A stretch of 64,000 bases of DNA. Source: Calothrix sp. PCC 7716 (GTDB taxonomy: Bacteria > Cyanobacteriota > Cyanobacteriia > Cyanobacteriales > Nostocaceae). Position 1 is the stretch's first letter. Each line of letters begins with the position of its first letter. The translations under genes and the position numbers were made by a program. The stretch is taken from positions 8,126,580-8,190,579 of the forward strand of contig NZ_AP025018.1 in NCBI RefSeq assembly GCF_019977735.1. The letters are read 5' to 3'. Of the stretch, positions 18,086 to 27,355 are shown piece after piece. The notes under the pieces are model-generated. The model ran no database searches. It was not told the origin of the DNA and saw nothing but the letters and a program-made list of their open reading frames with translations.

Positions 18086-19087
18086 ATGTACATAAGAATT
18101 AGACGGCGCCGATTTGGGCAGCTTGTTTTATCCGGTGCAGCTACGGCAGTGTTAGCTAACTTACCACGCCGAGCATATGCTCAGTCAGAATCACAACTTT
18201 ATGGAGTGCAAGTTGCCAAACAGGAAGTTGCAACTGATGCACCAAACAAAACTCCAGATACTGTTTTTGTAGTAGCGGATACAGTAACAGGAAAAGAAAC
18301 TTCTCGAATTAATGTTCCTTCCCGGCAAGTTAGTAATTTACAAACAGATACAAAGCTTGATAGTGTACAAATTGACAATACAGATGCAAGTCGAAGAGTA
18401 CCAGGAAAATCAGTATTGACTCGTACAAGAGAACGCATAACAAGTTTAACTCCTCTTACTGACGGAACTTTAGCTGTTGTATCTGTAATCAATACCCCAC
18501 GAGGCAACTTTACACGGGTAGCACAAATTAACCCTAAAACTGGTGAAAATTTAGGAGCAACAAGAATTTCTGGCTTTGAAACAAATAGTTCCACACTTGA
18601 AAGCTTAGTAGCAACAAAAGATAATAATCTAATTGGCATAGCTAGTTTTAGCGATGGGTTACCACCATTTAAATTAATTGGTATTGATTTAAAAGGAGGT
18701 AAAGCAAATAATGCCGAAAGGTTAGCACTACCGACATTATTTCCAAATCGACGATACAGTAACTTAGTACTGGGTCGTGACAACGTAATTTACGGTACAA
18801 GCATAGGTTCTGAGGGTTCAGTTGTACTGATTAAAATCGATTTAAACGATAGAGCTGCAATAACAGGTCGAGCGAAAGTTACCACAGTCGTCGAATTGCA
18901 GTTGGACGGCAAAGACTTAGAAAACGATATATTAGGCCTAGCGATTTCTCCGGGAGGTCAAATATATGCCCTTGCCAACCCGACATCAAAAGGAACTAAT
19001 TCGCTATTTCGAGTTGATGAAAAAAGCGGCGCCATTAGATTTGTGCGAGATTTTCAAGTTGATAAAATAGCATTTGCAATAGCTTAA
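18086..19087 (+). CDS. Tat-exported beta-rich protein of unknown function
   Basis: 333 aa. The N-terminus has a twin-arginine signal (IRRRRFGQLVLSG, then a hydrophobic stretch ending before AYAQSES), so it should be exported folded to the periplasm or surface. The body has propeller-like strands (ITSLTPLTDGTLAVVS, LTLPTLFPNRRYSNLVLG-like blocks) but no family that I can name. It follows the DUF4082 protein by 67 bases and is closed by a strong terminator, so the two may be one transcript. Confidence 0.7.
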   Translation: MYIRIRRRRFGQLVLSGAATAVLANLPRRAYAQSESQLYGVQVAKQEVATDAPNKTPDTVFVVADTVTGKETSRINVPSRQVSNLQTDTKLDSVQIDNTDASRRVPGKSVLTRTRERITSLTPLTDGTLAVVSVINTPRGNFTRVAQINPKTGENLGATRISGFETNSSTLESLVATKDNNLIGIASFSDGLPPFKLIGIDLKGGKANNAERLALPTLFPNRRYSNLVLGRDNVIYGTSIGSEGSVVLIKIDLNDRAAITGRAKVTTVVELQLDGKDLENDILGLAISPGGQIYALANPTSKGTNSLFRVDEKSGAIRFVRDFQVDKIAFAIA

Positions 19088-19112
19088 AAGTTCATCAGAA
19101 ATGAAACATTAG

Positions 19113-19148
19113 AATCTCGACTTCTAACAAAAGTCGAGATTTTTTTTT
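19113..19148 (+). terminator. Rho-independent terminator
   Basis: AATCTCGACTT (19113-19123) pairs perfectly with AAGTCGAGATT (19131-19141) around a short loop and is followed by eight T residues. It ends the transcript of the Tat-exported protein gene and separates the two halves of the glycan locus. Confidence 0.9.
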
Positions 19149-19180
19149 ACGCCACAAGAAATAGTAATAAAGCTAAAATT

Positions 19181-19981
19181 ATGTATTCCAATCACATGAA
19201 TAATAGCGACTACGAACTAGTTAGTATCATTATACCCTGTTATAATGAATCCGAAGGGATACCAGCCCTAAAGCAAGAATTACTACCAATATTATCAAAA
19301 CTGCGAGAGCGAAAAAATGTAGAAGTAATTTGTGTCAACGACGGTAGCACTGATGATACATATTTTCAATTAGAAAAGCATTTAGGAGAACACGTACAAA
19401 TTATTAATCATCTAAAAAACGCAGGACTTTCAGCAGCAATTCAAACAGGGTTAACATCAGCCAAAGGTCAAATTATTTGCACGATTGATAGCGATTGTAC
19501 CTACCATCCGAAATATCTTATAGACCTTCTAGACTTAATGTACCCGGATGTCGATGTCGTCACAGCATCACCCTACCATCCACGCGGAAGAGTCAAAAAC
19601 GTACCAGGTTGGCGCTTATTTTTAAGCAAAGGGCTATCAAACTTATATCGAATCGTACTACCACAAAGACTATATACATATACAAGTATGTTCCGTGCAT
19701 ATCGACGCGAAGTCCTTGAAGAAATCCCTATTACATATCCAGGATTTTTAGGGTTAGTAGAAGTCATTGCAGAAGCAATGCTATGTGGATATAGAGTAGT
19801 CGAACTACCTACAGAATTAAGTAACCGTGTATATGGTCGTTCCAAACTGCGCGTCGTCAAAGTGATCTTAAGTCACCTAAATTACATCAAAAAACTCACA
19901 TTCAGGCGTCTACTCTCAAACAAACCATCCCAAACCATCAAACCCCTTCCCAACTCAGCAAAAAAAGCAATACGCCGATGA
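19181..19981 (+). CDS. Glycosyltransferase GT2 (DPM1-like polyprenyl-phosphate transferase)
   Basis: 266 aa. The GT-A motifs are IIPCYNESEGIP (about 17-28), VNDGSTDDT (52-60) and the metal-binding DSD (103-105). The spacing and FRAYRREV segment resemble dolichol- or polyprenyl-phosphate mannose synthases of the soluble DPM1/GtrB sort. There are no C-terminal membrane helices. It would make a polyprenyl-phosphate sugar at the inner membrane face. It overlaps the epimerase gene by four bases, and a GT-C-like protein is next but one, as in three-part side-sugar systems. Confidence 0.82.
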   Translation: MYSNHMNNSDYELVSIIIPCYNESEGIPALKQELLPILSKLRERKNVEVICVNDGSTDDTYFQLEKHLGEHVQIINHLKNAGLSAAIQTGLTSAKGQIICTIDSDCTYHPKYLIDLLDLMYPDVDVVTASPYHPRGRVKNVPGWRLFLSKGLSNLYRIVLPQRLYTYTSMFRAYRREVLEEIPITYPGFLGLVEVIAEAMLCGYRVVELPTELSNRVYGRSKLRVVKVILSHLNYIKKLTFRRLLSNKPSQTIKPLPNSAKKAIRR

Positions 19982-21048
19982 AAATTACAACAATACTAGG
20001 CGCCAGACCTCAATTCGTCAAAGCATCCGTAGTTAGCAATGCCTTCAAAAATTCCAGCATCGAAGAAACCATTATCCATACAGGTCAACACTTCGACGCT
20101 CAAATGTCAGATGTATTCTTCAAAGACTTAAACCTTCCACAACCCAACCATCATTTAAATATTCATAGCCTCAACCACGGAGCAATGACAGGTAGAATGA
20201 TGGAGCAAATCGAAACATTACTACAACAAAACAAATCAGACTGGGTATGCGTATATGGAGATACTAACTCAACACTAGCAGGCGCCTTAGTAGCATCGAA
20301 GTTAAACATTCCCATAATGCATATCGAAGCTGGTTTGCGTAGTTATAACCGCGAAATGCCAGAAGAAATAAACCGAGTTGTTACAGACCACTTAGCAAAA
20401 TTATTACTGGCGCCAACACAAATAGCAGTAGAATGTCTTAAGAAAGAAGGTATACATCAAGGAGTATACTGTGTAGGTGACGTAATGATGGATGCTGTAT
20501 TAACATTTCATCATCGCGCCAAACAAACTTCCCATATTCTCGATAAATATAATCTAAGCCCTGATAGTTTTTATTTAGCGACCATTCACCGTCCTAGCAA
20601 CACAGACAACAGCGAGCGGTTGAGTGCAATTTTAGAAAACCTAACAAAATTAGACTTTCCTGTAGTATTCCCAGTTCATCCACGCGCGCTTAACCAAATA
20701 AAGCAGCAAGGATTAGATAATTATCTAAACCACAAACAAATTATCACAATTCCTCCAGTCAGTTACTTAGAGATGTTGATGTTAGAAAGTAATTGTAGCG
20801 GAGTTATTACAGACTCAGGGGGAGTGCAAAAAGAAGCTTACATCTTCCAACGTCCTTGTTTTACCTTACGTAACGAAACTGAGTGGAAAGAAACAGTGTA
20901 TGCAGGTTGGAATCATTTAGTACAGCCAGAAAATCTAAGAGACACCATTACTAATTTTACTTACCCATTAGAATCACCTTCATTTTACGGTAACGGAGAC
21001 GCAGCCCAGAAAATTGTTGAGATATTGATAGGGAAAGAAAATGATTAA
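19978..21048 (+). CDS. wecB: UDP-N-acetylglucosamine 2-epimerase (non-hydrolysing; WecB/WbpI-like)
   Basis: 356 aa, the usual length. GARPQFVK (8-15), HTGQHFD, the catalytic EAGLRSYNREMPEEINR region and TDSGGVQKEA are all present. It inverts C2 of UDP-GlcNAc to UDP-ManNAc. In Pseudomonas WbpI the substrate is UDP-GlcNAc3NAcA, which the first block of this locus should make, so UDP-ManNAc3NAcA is a possible product. The gene overlaps its neighbours by four bases upstream and eight downstream, so translation is coupled. Confidence 0.92.
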   Translation: MKITTILGARPQFVKASVVSNAFKNSSIEETIIHTGQHFDAQMSDVFFKDLNLPQPNHHLNIHSLNHGAMTGRMMEQIETLLQQNKSDWVCVYGDTNSTLAGALVASKLNIPIMHIEAGLRSYNREMPEEINRVVTDHLAKLLLAPTQIAVECLKKEGIHQGVYCVGDVMMDAVLTFHHRAKQTSHILDKYNLSPDSFYLATIHRPSNTDNSERLSAILENLTKLDFPVVFPVHPRALNQIKQQGLDNYLNHKQIITIPPVSYLEMLMLESNCSGVITDSGGVQKEAYIFQRPCFTLRNETEWKETVYAGWNHLVQPENLRDTITNFTYPLESPSFYGNGDAAQKIVEILIGKEND

Positions 21049-22558
21049 AAATGTTAAAATTCCAAACAGTATCGTTACTTACGCAGTTCTAAGTATTGCA
21101 GTTCTTGCCGCATGGTTTCCTGCACTAGGTGGTCATCCTTTATTTTCTGAAGAATTCCATTATCGAAATATGTTAAATAATGGGTTCTGGAGTTTTTGCG
21201 TGGAATGGCTAGAATTTCAGGGAATGTGGCGCCTTTTAAGTCAAGCAGTAAATGGTGTAACTACAAATCACCCTGCATTTACTTCTTATTTGGCTGTTTT
21301 TACACATATAATTACAGCATGTTTATTTTTTAGAGTCGCAGAAATTTTATTTAAAAGAAAAGGGTTAGCGCTGGTTCTCGCATTGACTTTTGGTGTGTTC
21401 CCTTGGGGATTTCAAACTATAGTCAATGTAATGGGTTATACACCAATGTTAGCCACAACTATATTTTGGGGAAATTTATTATTACTACTAAAATTTGCAA
21501 ATAACAAGAAACTACAACCTTATATATTTGTTACAAGTTTTATATTGACATTTGTAGCACAGTCATTATATGAAATTTTAGTTTTTGCATTCATGTTTAG
21601 CGGCGCCATTATCTGCTTTGATGAAGGCGATAAAACTTTTAATGTTAGAAAAATAATTAATAATTTACGAATAAGCTATATTGCACTGGCGCCGTTTTTA
21701 AGCGGACTAGCGTTTTTAATTTCATACAAGCTTACATACCCTGAAAGCAACAGAATGTATCCTCCTGGGTTCGCCATTCAGGCAATTTTTTCAATTTACT
21801 TTCGCCAATACACAAATTACTACATTTTTCAACCCTGGTTCAGTCCAGTTACTCGTAATTTAATTTTTCACTCTTGGGGTTTAAGCGACGTATTGCTGTT
21901 TGGTATATTGCTGTTCGCCTTAACTGTGAGTTTATCTATATTATTGAAGCAAAGAGATTTTGTTAAGTCAAAATTATTACCTGTAAGTAAACTTTTACTA
22001 CCTTACATTTTGCTATTGATTTTCGGCGCCTCTTTGCTTTATGTTGTATCAGGAGGATATCAACTAGAAAGTCGTAAAAGATATTCTCTTATTCCACTGC
22101 TATTACTTTTAGTAGGATGGATATGGTGTAAATTCTTTGAAAATCGAGTGAAATTTACTCGAAAAATGCTAGTATTAATCATGACTTGTGGAGTTTTTGG
22201 AATAAGTACAAGTTGGTTAGTAACAGGAGTATATCTTTACGAGATTAACCGTCAAGATGCATTAGCCGAATTTATAGTAAATAATAAGATAAAAGGAGAT
22301 ATTCAGTTAGAATTCAATCCCGATATTAAAGCTGCTTGGCCCACTTTGTACACAACTATTGGTTTTGATATGTATAATAACTGGGTTTTTAACTTTGCTC
22401 CAGAGTCGAAGCTAGGTTTGTGGACTGGTAGACCACTTACCGATAGAGCTTGGTTTCTACACGAAGGTGAGCGTTTAGTCAACATTACTCAAAAACCAGG
22501 CGCCGTCAAATTACGCTTTAACCCTGATAAATTTCGCTGGGAATTTGCAAACACTTAA
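21041..22558 (+). CDS. Multi-spanning membrane protein, GT-C glycosyltransferase-like
   Basis: 505 aa with about 10-11 predicted membrane helices and a C-terminal soluble stretch of about 100 residues. The first outside loop has acidic residues soon after helix 1 (HPLFSEEFHYR), the arrangement seen in GT-C transferases, which take sugar from polyprenyl-phosphate on the outer face. No named family was recognised. It overlaps the epimerase by eight bases. A transporter or polymerase cannot be ruled out. Confidence 0.6.
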   Translation: MIKNVKIPNSIVTYAVLSIAVLAAWFPALGGHPLFSEEFHYRNMLNNGFWSFCVEWLEFQGMWRLLSQAVNGVTTNHPAFTSYLAVFTHIITACLFFRVAEILFKRKGLALVLALTFGVFPWGFQTIVNVMGYTPMLATTIFWGNLLLLLKFANNKKLQPYIFVTSFILTFVAQSLYEILVFAFMFSGAIICFDEGDKTFNVRKIINNLRISYIALAPFLSGLAFLISYKLTYPESNRMYPPGFAIQAIFSIYFRQYTNYYIFQPWFSPVTRNLIFHSWGLSDVLLFGILLFALTVSLSILLKQRDFVKSKLLPVSKLLLPYILLLIFGASLLYVVSGGYQLESRKRYSLIPLLLLLVGWIWCKFFENRVKFTRKMLVLIMTCGVFGISTSWLVTGVYLYEINRQDALAEFIVNNKIKGDIQLEFNPDIKAAWPTLYTTIGFDMYNNWVFNFAPESKLGLWTGRPLTDRAWFLHEGERLVNITQKPGAVKLRFNPDKFRWEFANT

Positions 22559-22574
22559 AATAAATACCGCTGAT

Positions 22575-22601
22575 GTTGGGTTCCACTTTGTTAAACCCAA
22601 C
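22575..22601. repeat. TTGGGTT...AACCCAA inverted repeat
   Basis: TTGGGTT pairs with AACCCAA around a 13-base loop, just before the ABC transporter start at 22611. Upstream in-frame codons (from 22545) are only this repeat read through, so they are not taken as part of the gene. Confidence 0.55.
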
Positions 22602-22610
22602 CTAATAATT

Positions 22611-24407
22611 ATGAAAGAAAAAACTATATTGATCTCACTATATCAATTTGTCAAACCTCATAGATATCTGGCAATAGTATCGTTAATTTTAGCAAGTATT
22701 TTGTCGGTATTAGAGGTTCTTAGCACTGCACTCATATTGCCTCTGACTCAAGCATTAAGTGGAAATCAAGACTACAGCAATATTCAATCTAGTTTTTTAA
22801 AACCATTATTAAGCTTCCACACTTACTTTGCTCCTAAGTGGCAATTGTTGGTAATTATCATAGCTTTATTATGTTTGACGATTATCAAAAATGCCGTTGC
22901 TTACTTATCAAGCATTAGTATATATGATTTTATGCTCCGCAGCGGAACTTTACTCCGTAGAAAGTGCGTTGAGCATATATTAGAGTTAGAAATACCATTT
23001 TATACTAGAAAAAACTTAGGAGAGTTGTTAAGCCATATTAACGAACAGGTACAACGCAGTGAACTATTATTTTCTTTATATTTAGAAGTTATTCGGAATA
23101 TATTAATTATTAGTTTATTGCTATGCTTTTTAATTGTTCTTTATCCACTTTTGACTATTTTTGCTCTGGTTAGTTTATCTATAGTATTTCTGCCACTACA
23201 AACATTAAATCGAAACCTACAAGTTTATAGTCGTAAAGCAGCTGTTGCAATTGAAGCTTTTTCAACACTAGTTACTGAGATAATTACAGGTATTCGGGTC
23301 GTCAAATCATTTCACGCGGAAGCACGGGAGCTAAAGCGCGCGGACGAATCGCTACAAAATCGGTATAATGCTGATTTGACAGGATATAAGTATTATTGTG
23401 CTAGCGCTCCTGTGACGGAGACAATAGGAATATCAGTTCTACTCATAATAATATTAATTGGAGCAAACTTACTTTCAACATCGACTAACTCAACTTTACC
23501 GATTTTATTGACTTTTACAGTCACTTTAATGCGGATTTTACCAAGAGTAACCGTTTTAAATAGTTTTCGCTCACAAATATATTTATTTAGAGGTTACTAT
23601 GAAGCAGTTCAAGGTTTTTTATATAATACCGATTATTTAAAATTACCTAATGGTGAAAAATATTATCCCGGTTTAAATTCCAGCTTAGTCTTCCAAAATG
23701 TAACATTTACTTTTACGCATAATACAGAACCAACTTTACATAACATTAATCTTGAAATAGTAAAAGGTAAAACAACTGCAATTGTCGGTTCATCAGGAAG
23801 TGGGAAATCAACATTAGTTGATTTAATCATGCGATTTTATGACCCTGAAGAGGGTAGTATTGACGTTGATGGAATTGATTTAAGAGATTTGCAAATTGGT
23901 TCTTTTAGAAGCGCAATTGCAATGGTTAGTCAAGACACGTTTTTGTTCGATGTTTCAGTTCGTGATAATATTGGATACGGGTGCCCAAATGCTACAGATT
24001 CAGAAATTATTGCAGCAGCGAAACAAGCATATGCTTACGAATTTATCCAAGATTTACCTCAAGGGTTTGATACGATAGTTGGTAATCGTGGTACAAGACT
24101 TTCAGGTGGTCAACGGCAACGAATAGCAATAGCAAGAGCAATTTTATGTAACCCTGATATTTTAATTCTCGATGAAGCAACAAGTGCGTTAGACTCAAAT
24201 TCTGAAAGAATCGTACAAGAGGCAATCGAAGCAGTAAGTAAAAATCGTACTGTAATTGTGATTGCCCATCGTCTTTCAACTATTGAAAAAGCTGATAAAA
24301 TCGTTGTTATTCAAAATGGACATGTACTTGAGCAGGGGACTCATCAAGAACTATTAAACAATCAACATGTGTACTACTCTTTATATAAATCCCAAGTTCA
24401 TGTATAG
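22611..24407 (+). CDS. ABC transporter, MsbA/PglK-type lipid-linked glycan flippase
   Basis: 598 aa from the ATG at 22611; an earlier in-frame start at 22545 would add only repeat-derived residues. Six membrane helices occupy about 1-310. The ATPase domain has Walker A GSSGSGKST at 393-401, signature LSGGQ at 497-501 and Walker B ILDEATSALD. Such half-transporters act as homodimers and flip lipid A, or like PglK flip lipid-linked oligosaccharides. No Wzx-type flippase is seen in the locus, so this protein may fill that role. It stands between the GT-C-like protein and a row of transferases. Confidence 0.85.
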   Translation: MKEKTILISLYQFVKPHRYLAIVSLILASILSVLEVLSTALILPLTQALSGNQDYSNIQSSFLKPLLSFHTYFAPKWQLLVIIIALLCLTIIKNAVAYLSSISIYDFMLRSGTLLRRKCVEHILELEIPFYTRKNLGELLSHINEQVQRSELLFSLYLEVIRNILIISLLLCFLIVLYPLLTIFALVSLSIVFLPLQTLNRNLQVYSRKAAVAIEAFSTLVTEIITGIRVVKSFHAEARELKRADESLQNRYNADLTGYKYYCASAPVTETIGISVLLIIILIGANLLSTSTNSTLPILLTFTVTLMRILPRVTVLNSFRSQIYLFRGYYEAVQGFLYNTDYLKLPNGEKYYPGLNSSLVFQNVTFTFTHNTEPTLHNINLEIVKGKTTAIVGSSGSGKSTLVDLIMRFYDPEEGSIDVDGIDLRDLQIGSFRSAIAMVSQDTFLFDVSVRDNIGYGCPNATDSEIIAAAKQAYAYEFIQDLPQGFDTIVGNRGTRLSGGQRQRIAIARAILCNPDILILDEATSALDSNSERIVQEAIEAVSKNRTVIVIAHRLSTIEKADKIVVIQNGHVLEQGTHQELLNNQHVYYSLYKSQVHV

Positions 24408-24428
24408 AAAACAAAAAAATTTGATAGC

Positions 24429-25355
24429 ATGAATAAAATCATAACTATACTAAAAACACTTAAAACCGGGCAGTTTTGGTATTTGTTTCCACACTACTAT
24501 TATTCCTGGAGACGTTCTATAGATATTGAGCAAACCGCGCCAGTTATTACAGCTACTTATGGTACTCGTGATGCCATCGAAGTTCACATGTTAACGGGAG
24601 CAAAACACTATGTAGACTTATTATATGCAGCTAAATCTTTTATTTATAACTATCAGGCGCCAATTAGTTTAATTATTCACGCCGATACAAGCGTTACAGA
24701 TGATGTAATTAAAAACATTCATAAACACTTACCTAAAGCTAAAATATTTACAAGACAGCAAAGAGATGAAATAGTGGTGCCTAAGTTAGAAGTGCTTGGT
24801 TTGAAATACTGCCAACAATTTAGAGAAATTAACGTATTTGGCGCCAAGCTTATCGATGCTTTCTTGCTTTCGCACTCGCAAAAAGTTATTCTTCTTGATA
24901 CAGATTGCTTGGCTTTTAAACCGCTACATCGGTTACGCAAGTTAGTTGATAATAATGAAGCTGTGAATGTTTATGCTAAAGACCCACAGCCTTATCCTTA
25001 TAGTCTTTCTGAAAAACAAATTCAAGAATACTTTGGCGTTCAAATTATACCATACTTTTGTGCTGGTTTTTGTGTAATTAACCGTCAAACAATCGATTTA
25101 AATATTACAGAAAAATGGCTTTCAACACCAGGTTATCCTAGTTATTCCCATTATGCTGAACAAACTATTACAGCAGCTTTGGTAAGCCAAAGTGCTAGAG
25201 TAATGTTACCAGAAAATGAATATAATACCGGGCGCATTTATGATGAAAGCCAGTGTGATTTTATACATTACTGTGGACATTACTTAAGTGAAACAAGAAT
25301 TGCAATGCGGCATATTGGACAATCAATAGTATTGCAAAAATTAAAAAAATCATGA
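24429..25355 (+). CDS. Putative GT-A-fold glycosyltransferase
   Basis: 308 aa. LLDTDCLAFKPL contains the metal-binding DTD (157-159). The ISLIIHADTSVTDD stretch and the later YAEQTITAALV fit GT8-like or other GT-A enzymes that use nucleotide sugars. There is no membrane segment. It lies 21 bases after the ABC transporter and in the same direction, so is likely co-transcribed. The family assignment is tentative. Confidence 0.65.
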   Translation: MNKIITILKTLKTGQFWYLFPHYYYSWRRSIDIEQTAPVITATYGTRDAIEVHMLTGAKHYVDLLYAAKSFIYNYQAPISLIIHADTSVTDDVIKNIHKHLPKAKIFTRQQRDEIVVPKLEVLGLKYCQQFREINVFGAKLIDAFLLSHSQKVILLDTDCLAFKPLHRLRKLVDNNEAVNVYAKDPQPYPYSLSEKQIQEYFGVQIIPYFCAGFCVINRQTIDLNITEKWLSTPGYPSYSHYAEQTITAALVSQSARVMLPENEYNTGRIYDESQCDFIHYCGHYLSETRIAMRHIGQSIVLQKLKKS

Positions 25356-25421
25356 GATGTTGATATTAAATAGTTATATTGATTATGACTGTAGATTATA
25401 GTGTTAGTAGGTTTAAATAGC

Positions 25422-26099
25422 ATGGATAGATATCATGTAATAAGTAAGTTTTATTACTATTTGAATAAGTATGGCTTATTTCATACTTTTTTTAGTTTTA
25501 TAGGGCGTTATAACCAACAGTTTTGGAATTTAATTGGTTTCTCAGTAACGTCGCCTTATATTAATAAATGGAAGACTCAAATATCAGTAGATAAACGTAT
25601 CCTCAATTTAGGAGGTGGAAGTAACTGCTTATCAGGGTGTCTAACAGTAGATATAGACCCTAGGGCAGATGCTTATGTAGATATAACAGAAAAACTACCT
25701 TTTGATGATTGCTCAATCAATGCAATTTTTTGCGAAGAAGCGATTGAACATGTTGATCTAAAATGCGGTTTACAATTGTTAAGAGAATGTTATAGAATTC
25801 TCAAGCCAGGTGGAGTCATTCGTTTAACAACACCTGACTTAAACTATTTTGCTAGTAAAATTTCTGAATCTGTTGCAGCCTGTAGTGAAATAAATGAAGT
25901 TTTTTATAGTCATGGGCATCGTTACTTATATACACGAGAAGCACTTCGATTTTATTGCCAAGAAGTAGGATTTACAAATTTGAAAATATCATTTTATCAA
26001 GATTCTGAATCGAAACTTGGCTACTTGGATTCTCATGCGAATAGGTTTAATCATATACCTGAAATTACTCAATATCTGGAAGCTCAAAAACCTAATTAA
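25422..26099 (+). CDS. SAM-dependent methyltransferase
   Basis: 225 aa from the ATG at 25422; a GTG at 25401 would add seven residues. ILNLGGGSN (glycines 64-66) is the SAM-binding loop, LTVDIDPRADAYVDI binds the ribose, and CYRILKPGGVIRLTTPDL is typical of class I enzymes related to UbiE. In glycan loci these enzymes often methylate sugars or chain ends. The acceptor is not known. Confidence 0.8.
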   Translation: MDRYHVISKFYYYLNKYGLFHTFFSFIGRYNQQFWNLIGFSVTSPYINKWKTQISVDKRILNLGGGSNCLSGCLTVDIDPRADAYVDITEKLPFDDCSINAIFCEEAIEHVDLKCGLQLLRECYRILKPGGVIRLTTPDLNYFASKISESVAACSEINEVFYSHGHRYLYTREALRFYCQEVGFTNLKISFYQDSESKLGYLDSHANRFNHIPEITQYLEAQKPN

Positions 26100-26135
26100 A
26101 ACCCAAAAATAAATATTTAATTTTAAATTAAAATA

Positions 26136-27326
26136 ATGAAACTTTGTTGGCTAATTGCTAGTGACTCCAGTGGCGGAATAACTCCTGTAGCTATATCTTG
26201 CTGTCGTCAAGCTACTCAAGCAGGGTATGAGACAACAATGCTTATGCTCCTTAAACCAACTAGGATAACTAATAACTATAATTTCAAAATATCGTCTTTA
26301 GAGCTAACAGGATGGGCAGCAGAAACACCAGTAAAGTTACTGAAATGGTTAAATGAAAATCCCCAAGATATACTGTTTTTTAATGCCTGTGGAGAATTGG
26401 AAGCTATTATTCCTTACTTGCCTCCAAATATAAAATGTGTTTTTGTTGCCCACGATACTGCTCCTCCCTACTGGGGTAAAGCTTTGGAAGAAGAAGATAA
26501 TTTAGAGGCGATTGTTGCAGTATCAGAAACTGTGGCAAGTAAATTTCGTCACCGTCTAAAAAATCCTCAAAAACTATCTGTTATTTACAACGGCTGTCTT
26601 TTTGCAGAATTATTGGATATAAATATTACACGGCAAGATGATTTAATATTTCTTGGTGGTGATAATCCGACAAAAGGAGCTTTTGATGTCCTGAAATTAT
26701 GGAAAAAACTTATTAAATTAGGGTTTAGAGGTAAGCTACACTGGTTTGGTAATATAACACCGGAATTTCTGACTCAGATTAAACAATTACCTAATTCTGA
26801 GGCTATTCATATTTATGGTTATGTTGTACGTGATGTTATTTTCTCTAGCGCAGCATCTGCAAAAGTATTGCTGATGCTGAGTCGCGTTGAACCGTTCGGT
26901 ATGGCTACTATTGAGGCGATGAGTATGGGGTGCGTGCCAGTTGCTTGGGATGTTGAGACTGGTACAAAAGAAATTACTACGGCAAACAAAACAGCGCTTT
27001 TTGCACCTTTAGGCAATACTCAAGCTTTAGCCAACCAAGTTCTGTACGCTTGCAGAAACTATGAAGCTTTTGGTGCAAATGTAATTGAACGTGCGCGTTC
27101 CAACTTTAACGAAGCACTAATGTGGCAAGGTTACGAAGCTCTCATCGATTATATTTCTACCCTCCAACCGATTGAAAGGAGTAAGCAGGGTCAACAACCA
27201 ACACTTTATCAAGTTCCTGTACAACGCTTTCAGCTTTTACCTCCTCGCCTACGTTCTGTAATTAGAGAATTCATCGGGCGATCTCCTTTTCTTGGCTACT
27301 GGTTGCGGGATCTACGCGGTTGGTAG
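26136..27326 (+). CDS. Glycosyltransferase, GT4-like
   Basis: 396 aa GT-B protein. The C-terminal half holds FLGGDNPTKGAFDVLKLW and SRVEPFGMATIEAMSMG, the E-x7-E donor-binding segment of GT4 enzymes. The N-terminus (KLCWLIASDSSGGITPVA) is the acceptor domain. It begins the series of consecutive transferases that runs to 36499 and starts 36 bases after the methyltransferase. Confidence 0.82.
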   Translation: MKLCWLIASDSSGGITPVAISCCRQATQAGYETTMLMLLKPTRITNNYNFKISSLELTGWAAETPVKLLKWLNENPQDILFFNACGELEAIIPYLPPNIKCVFVAHDTAPPYWGKALEEEDNLEAIVAVSETVASKFRHRLKNPQKLSVIYNGCLFAELLDINITRQDDLIFLGGDNPTKGAFDVLKLWKKLIKLGFRGKLHWFGNITPEFLTQIKQLPNSEAIHIYGYVVRDVIFSSAASAKVLLMLSRVEPFGMATIEAMSMGCVPVAWDVETGTKEITTANKTALFAPLGNTQALANQVLYACRNYEAFGANVIERARSNFNEALMWQGYEALIDYISTLQPIERSKQGQQPTLYQVPVQRFQLLPPRLRSVIREFIGRSPFLGYWLRDLRGW

Positions 27327-27355
27327 ATAGTTGGTAGATATAACATGGTGTACAT

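Noticed and set aside
18199-18783. 194-codon minus-strand frame
   Set aside because: It lies wholly opposite the Tat-exported protein gene, is serine- and threonine-rich by complement effect and has no family.
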